Both the position numbers and the translations under genes were made by a program. Source: Aphelenchoides besseyi (taxonomy: Eukaryota; Nematoda; Chromadorea; Rhabditida; Aphelenchoididae). Taken from it: a stretch of DNA of 64,000 bases. The notes under the pieces are model-generated. The model had not been told where the DNA came from. It searched no databases and saw only the letters and a program-made list of their open reading frames with translations. This document shows, in pieces, positions 60,350 to 64,000 of this stretch (positions within the stretch are counted from its first letter, which is position 1; each line of letters opens with the position of its first letter). The stretch spans positions 11,036,001 to 11,100,000 of the forward strand of contig JAMPIQ010000002.1 of the NCBI GenBank assembly GCA_024699855.1, in the 5' to 3' direction.

Positions 60350-63300
60350 TTACCGTTGACGATGAATACGCAAAGAGTCTCGAATTCGTTTTGTGTGCGA
60401 TCGATTTCGATTGATGATCGCCGATGCCGTGCCCAACATTTGCACAAACTTTTGTTGACTGGAACGTCTTCGAGATGAACTAACGGAATATCGAGGTTTA
60501 TCCACGGGTTCTACTGTTATTTCAGATGCTTCTTTGCTGAAAACATTTATTGTTATTATCTACGTACGTCTCCACTTACTTTAAACGTTGAATATCGTCA
60601 AAGGGCAACGAGGAATTGTCTTGTGCGATTGCCGAACTGATGACCGGCACTTGGTTTTCTTGATGTGTCGTGTAGGTTGTTGTGATTGCGTGTCCAAAGG
60701 ATGGGGGTCCACTTCTCAAATCGACTACATGTTTGCTATGTTCTTCGACATCGACATAATTCCAACCAGCCGCTTGAACAAGATGATACCCGTGAAAAGG
60801 TGGTGCAGTGTCTTCTTTTGCGGGACATGATTCGAAGTAGTTTAGTCGTCGCGAGGCATACAAGTTGGCAGAACCCATCACAAAAGCCACGAGATCGTCG
60901 ATTTCGTAACGATCGATTATGAATTCCAAATTCCTTGGAGATCCATTGGCCGTTGTTTTCTGTAATTGCAAACAAAGACAACTGGTGGACTCGTCATCAG
61001 AATTTGGATACGTGTAAATGCTTGCAAGCATCGAGAAAGTGACTGTCATCGCAGGTGGACAATCGCGATTACCCGGATATCTGACGCTGATTCCACATCT
61101 CGTATCAACCTAAAAGATCGTAATGACGTGCTCAATCGATAATTTTTACTTGTAAAATGATGTCAACATTAGTCGGTTTGTAGTTAACGGAAAAACATTT
61201 CAGACCAAATGCCGGAAGTAAACTAACGATTTTCACGTATTTGATGCGCAATATTCGTGGAATATCGGATAGTGAAACAATGTCAGTTAGTTTAGCTGAA
61301 GGATTTGTCGGATCGGTGCGAATGACGCTCTTCGAGTGTCCATCTGTAGCTGAACGTCGTTGACGGGGCTGACAAATGTAATTCTCCAATTCGGCAAACG
61401 TTTCTTGATCTTTACGCAAAAAGAACTCCAAATGTCCGTTGATATCTTTAGGTCTGACTTTCTCAAGCCATGATGTCGGCAAAAACGTCGCTAATCCATA
61501 TTCTTTTCTATAAAATGTGTGTATCTCAGCGAGTCGATTTTCGAATTACTCGATTCGTCGAATAGGTGGCAATCGTTTCAATATCGAATTCTCCATGCAA
61601 ACTTGTCGAATGTGTAGGGCTGCCAAACGAAGGCTGGCTTCATAGCGCATTTCCACCAAACGACCATCGACAAAGTCGTTCACACACTGCTGATAAAAAT
61701 AATCAAAGCCAATCGGATCATCGACAGAATACGCAACCAAATCAACGGGTGGAAAGGCAATACGCAATCGGCAACGTAAACGTGAGGATAATGGTGATAT
61801 TGCCAACTAAATCGCAATCTATAAACGAATGTCTTCAATCTTGCAAATACCGATTCAATTCGACGATTATTCAACAACAAAGAAAGACGAGCAGGCGCTA
61901 AACTAATCGATTGTTCCACAGCCAACGCAAAATGAGCGCACAGTCGAATGTGAAGTTTTTCAGTTAAGTTATCCAAAATATCCTGAAAGAATCAACAAAT
62001 GAATAAAAAAGAGATACGAAGAAACCTGCACTGTAGTGTTCGAATCGTAACTAAACGATCTTGTCTGACCGTTCTCCAAGTAAACGCGTAAGACTTTAGC
62101 CACGGATAAGAGTGATCCATACTGAAATGAATCTGTATTCGCCTATTCTCTTGAAACTAGCCTCCACGGGACTTCCGGCTACGGCAATACGCTCAGTAAA
62201 ACGAACTTTTCTGCTCACATGATTTTTAACTCCGTTCTCTTTCTAAACACCAAACATACCATTTAAAATGCAAAAGCATTCTTAACCCACCAATCGTGAT
62301 GGTTGTGAGACTTCCAGTCGCAATGTCGAAGAAGATTTTCGAATCATTTCGATGACTTTTAGTTTGCTTTCACATCGAACATCGACACCGTTTACAGCCA
62401 AGATCTGATCTTTCGGTAATAATCGACCATCGCTTGGTCCACCTAATGGTTATTCAATTAGTTTGATTTAACAAAAATACAAGACCACGGTTAGCTGATT
62501 ACTCGAAAACGGGTCATTCAGTTTACAAATTTTTTCACTGCATATGCTCACAGTGTGCGTTACGTAAACAGGTGAGAATAAGAAAACAGAACACAAAGAA
62601 GCAGAGGCATAATTTGGCTTTGAAGGAACGACAAGTTGGGCCCCGTCAAAAGGTCGAGAGTGTTGTTGGTGTGCTTTGAATATTTTCATACGGAATACAA
62701 TTTGAAAGTACAAATTCGAATACTTACAGGGTGTAACGAACTGAATGGTCACAGGTTTTTCATTGGCCGCAACAAATCCGTAGCCCGTTTTCAGATTGCG
62801 ATGAATCTCGTAACTTCTCACGGGTGGATTGATTATCTTGTTGTCTTTTTGAAATGTCGATGCAGTTGCGAGCTCAATAGCTTCTAACGACGAACTACAT
62901 CGAGGGTCTTTGTAGCTGGTGGTTTGGTTGATATGACTGAAAGCATCTCATTCAGATAATTGCCTACTTCATAAATTTGCTTTCATAAATAAAATAAAAG
63001 AACGCATATTTAAAATGCTCGTTTCTATACGAACTTTAACATACTGAATGTAGTATTGAGTTCCGAATTCATCAATGGCAAGTTCGTAGCCGTAAGGTAA
63101 ACCTAAGGTACAATGCCAAGCAACGTGTGGTGGATACCAGTAAGAACGGCGAGCAGTGCGACTAAATGCGATAGAAATAAAGACGCTAAGATCTTCTTGT
63201 ATTACTGTAAGTAGAAAACTCTTTGATCCGTTAGCAGACATCTATCACATTCTTGAACTACATGCTCGCAACCGGCACTGTGATACGCATCGAGCGTCAA

Positions 63301-63387
63301 TCCGAGAGCAATACGATCTGGTCGTCGTCGATTGAGGAGAGTTTCTGATGTTGTGTAGCCGTCTCGCTCAAACTCATTTTTCCTCAT
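60350..63387 (-). CDS. FRMPD4/Preso-like scaffold: WW, PDZ and FERM domains
   Basis: Cytoplasmic membrane-associated scaffold; vertebrate FRMPD4 (Preso) links PSD-95 and mGluR signalling and FRMPD1 binds G-protein regulators. The ATG at 63387 gives MRKNEFERDGYTTSETLLNR. A WW-like domain spans an intron: LPYGYELAIDEFGTQYYIQ then HINQTTSYKDPR. PDZ: GYGFVAANEKPVTIQFVTP joined to GGPSDGRLLPKDQILAVNGV. Linker SRKVRFTERIAVAGSPVE matches the FRMPD family. FERM F1 includes AKVLRVYLENGQTRSFSYD and LTEKLHIRLCAHFALAVEQS; F2 includes FPPVDLVAYSVDDPIGFDYF, YEASLRLAALHIRQ and YGLATFLPTSWLEKVRPKDI; F3 includes SLLPAFGLKCFSVNYKP and RNLEFIIDRYEIDDLVAFVM. A Ser/Arg-rich tail ends at 60350. The domain order WW-PDZ-FERM is diagnostic. 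Both signature Trp residues of the WW domain are Tyr. Confidence 0.9.
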
Positions 63388-64000
63388 GGATCACGGCGAA
63401 CAAGATTGAGTTGAGTATTGATTAGCGTTTTATCATTTATCAACATAACGAGTCCCAGTCATCTGAAAACAATTCATATCACTCTCATTGAAGTTTAGTC
63501 GCGTTGTCGAAAATGCTACAATCGAGTTATCTAAGCGCTCAATATTGATATTGAAGACCAACATAACCAAAACCACAGAAATTGATCGTTGTGAACATCG
63601 GGATCTGTAGAATTTGAATACCAAAAAAAGAAGTCTGCCGATAGCAGAAATCGGATGGCATTTTTGTCTGCAAGAGCATAACTTTCCTTTCATACTCGTA
63701 AACGAGAGTTCCGCTGTTTTGTTTGGTGACAGAACATTTATGAGACAACGAAAACATAAAAGCGTGTAAAATTTCAAATGGTCAAAACGTGTTGGGCTTT
63801 GCGAGCAGTTCGTCTCTCATTTCGCTCAATGAACGGCCATTTCAAAGTCATGGGATTGCCGCTGTATGAACTGAAACGTCCAAATCGCCGTCTGCAACAT
63901 CGAACAGCCGCTTTTTACAAACGAACACAGAAACATGGCCCTGTGTTGTATTGCCATTAATGGTCCAGTTTTAATTGTGTGCTCGAAACAGAACGTAACA
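63388..64000. other. Upstream flank of the FRMPD4-like gene; end of window
   Basis: Probably the 5' leader/promoter of the minus-strand scaffold gene. Frames at 63433-63777 (-) and 63778-63960 (+) have no recognisable motif. Confidence 0.35.

Noticed and set aside
1..64000. CRISPR arrays, bacterial operons, prophage or rRNA
   Set aside because: The window is clearly eukaryotic with spliced genes; no spaced direct-repeat array or rRNA sequence was seen.

Overview
This is a gene-rich piece of an animal nuclear genome. Genes are split by many very short introns, mostly 34-60 bp, with GTAAGT-type donors and T-rich (T)TTTCAG/TTTTAG acceptors. The gene set is metazoan: an F-box/LRR protein with a prenylation tail, an ABCA transporter, ALKBH4, HMGB, a neuropeptide-type GPCR, rabphilin, a Mondo bHLH-Zip factor, a DEX-1-like NIDO/EGF membrane protein and a FRMPD4/Preso-like scaffold. 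The short T-rich introns and the DEX-1-type double-NIDO protein point to an ecdysozoan, most likely a nematode. The exact lineage cannot be fixed from the sequence alone.

Layout. 1.4-3.1 kb (-) FBXL2/FBXL20-like F-box protein. 3.5-4.1 kb: an inverted repeat whose two arms each carry a tRNA-like segment. 4.7-6.0 kb (-) an unrecognised spliced gene. 6-11.2 kb: gene-poor. 11.2-12.9 kb (+) a class A neuropeptide GPCR. 13.4-19.3 kb (-) a full ABCA transporter, divergent from 19.8-20.8 kb (+) ALKBH4. 21.4-22.4 kb (+) a two-HMG-box protein. 23.3-25.1 kb: a decayed Helitron Rep/helicase interrupted by the N-terminal part of a Tc1/mariner transposase. 25.2-25.6 kb (+) a small two-exon gene. 25.8-30.2 kb: a segment bounded by two exact-length 377 bp inverted repeats (about 98% identical by hand alignment). 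It holds spliced, host-like coding sequence and no transposase I can recognise. 30.2-34.6 kb (-) the DEX-1-like gene, whose first poly(A) signal lies inside the right-hand repeat. 36-37.1 kb (-) an unknown gene with an in-frame TGA. 37-45 kb: sparse, with two exon-like ORFs on +. 45.1-50.1 kb (+) rabphilin. 50.7-54.5 kb (-) Mondo/MML-1-like factor. 57-58.3 kb (-) an unknown helical protein. 60.4-63.4 kb (-) a WW-PDZ-FERM scaffold.

There is no operon-like logic. The genes are unrelated in function, though several (rabphilin, FRMPD4-like scaffold, neuropeptide GPCR, DEX-1-like) would be expected in neurons. The most unusual structure is the 4.4 kb long-inverted-repeat segment, which looks like either gene capture by a TIR element or two opposed repeat copies around host genes. 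The Helitron/Tc1 mosaic and the tRNA-like inverted repeat come next. Most exon boundaries were read by hand from splice consensus and reading frame; ends given without a clear start codon are approximate.
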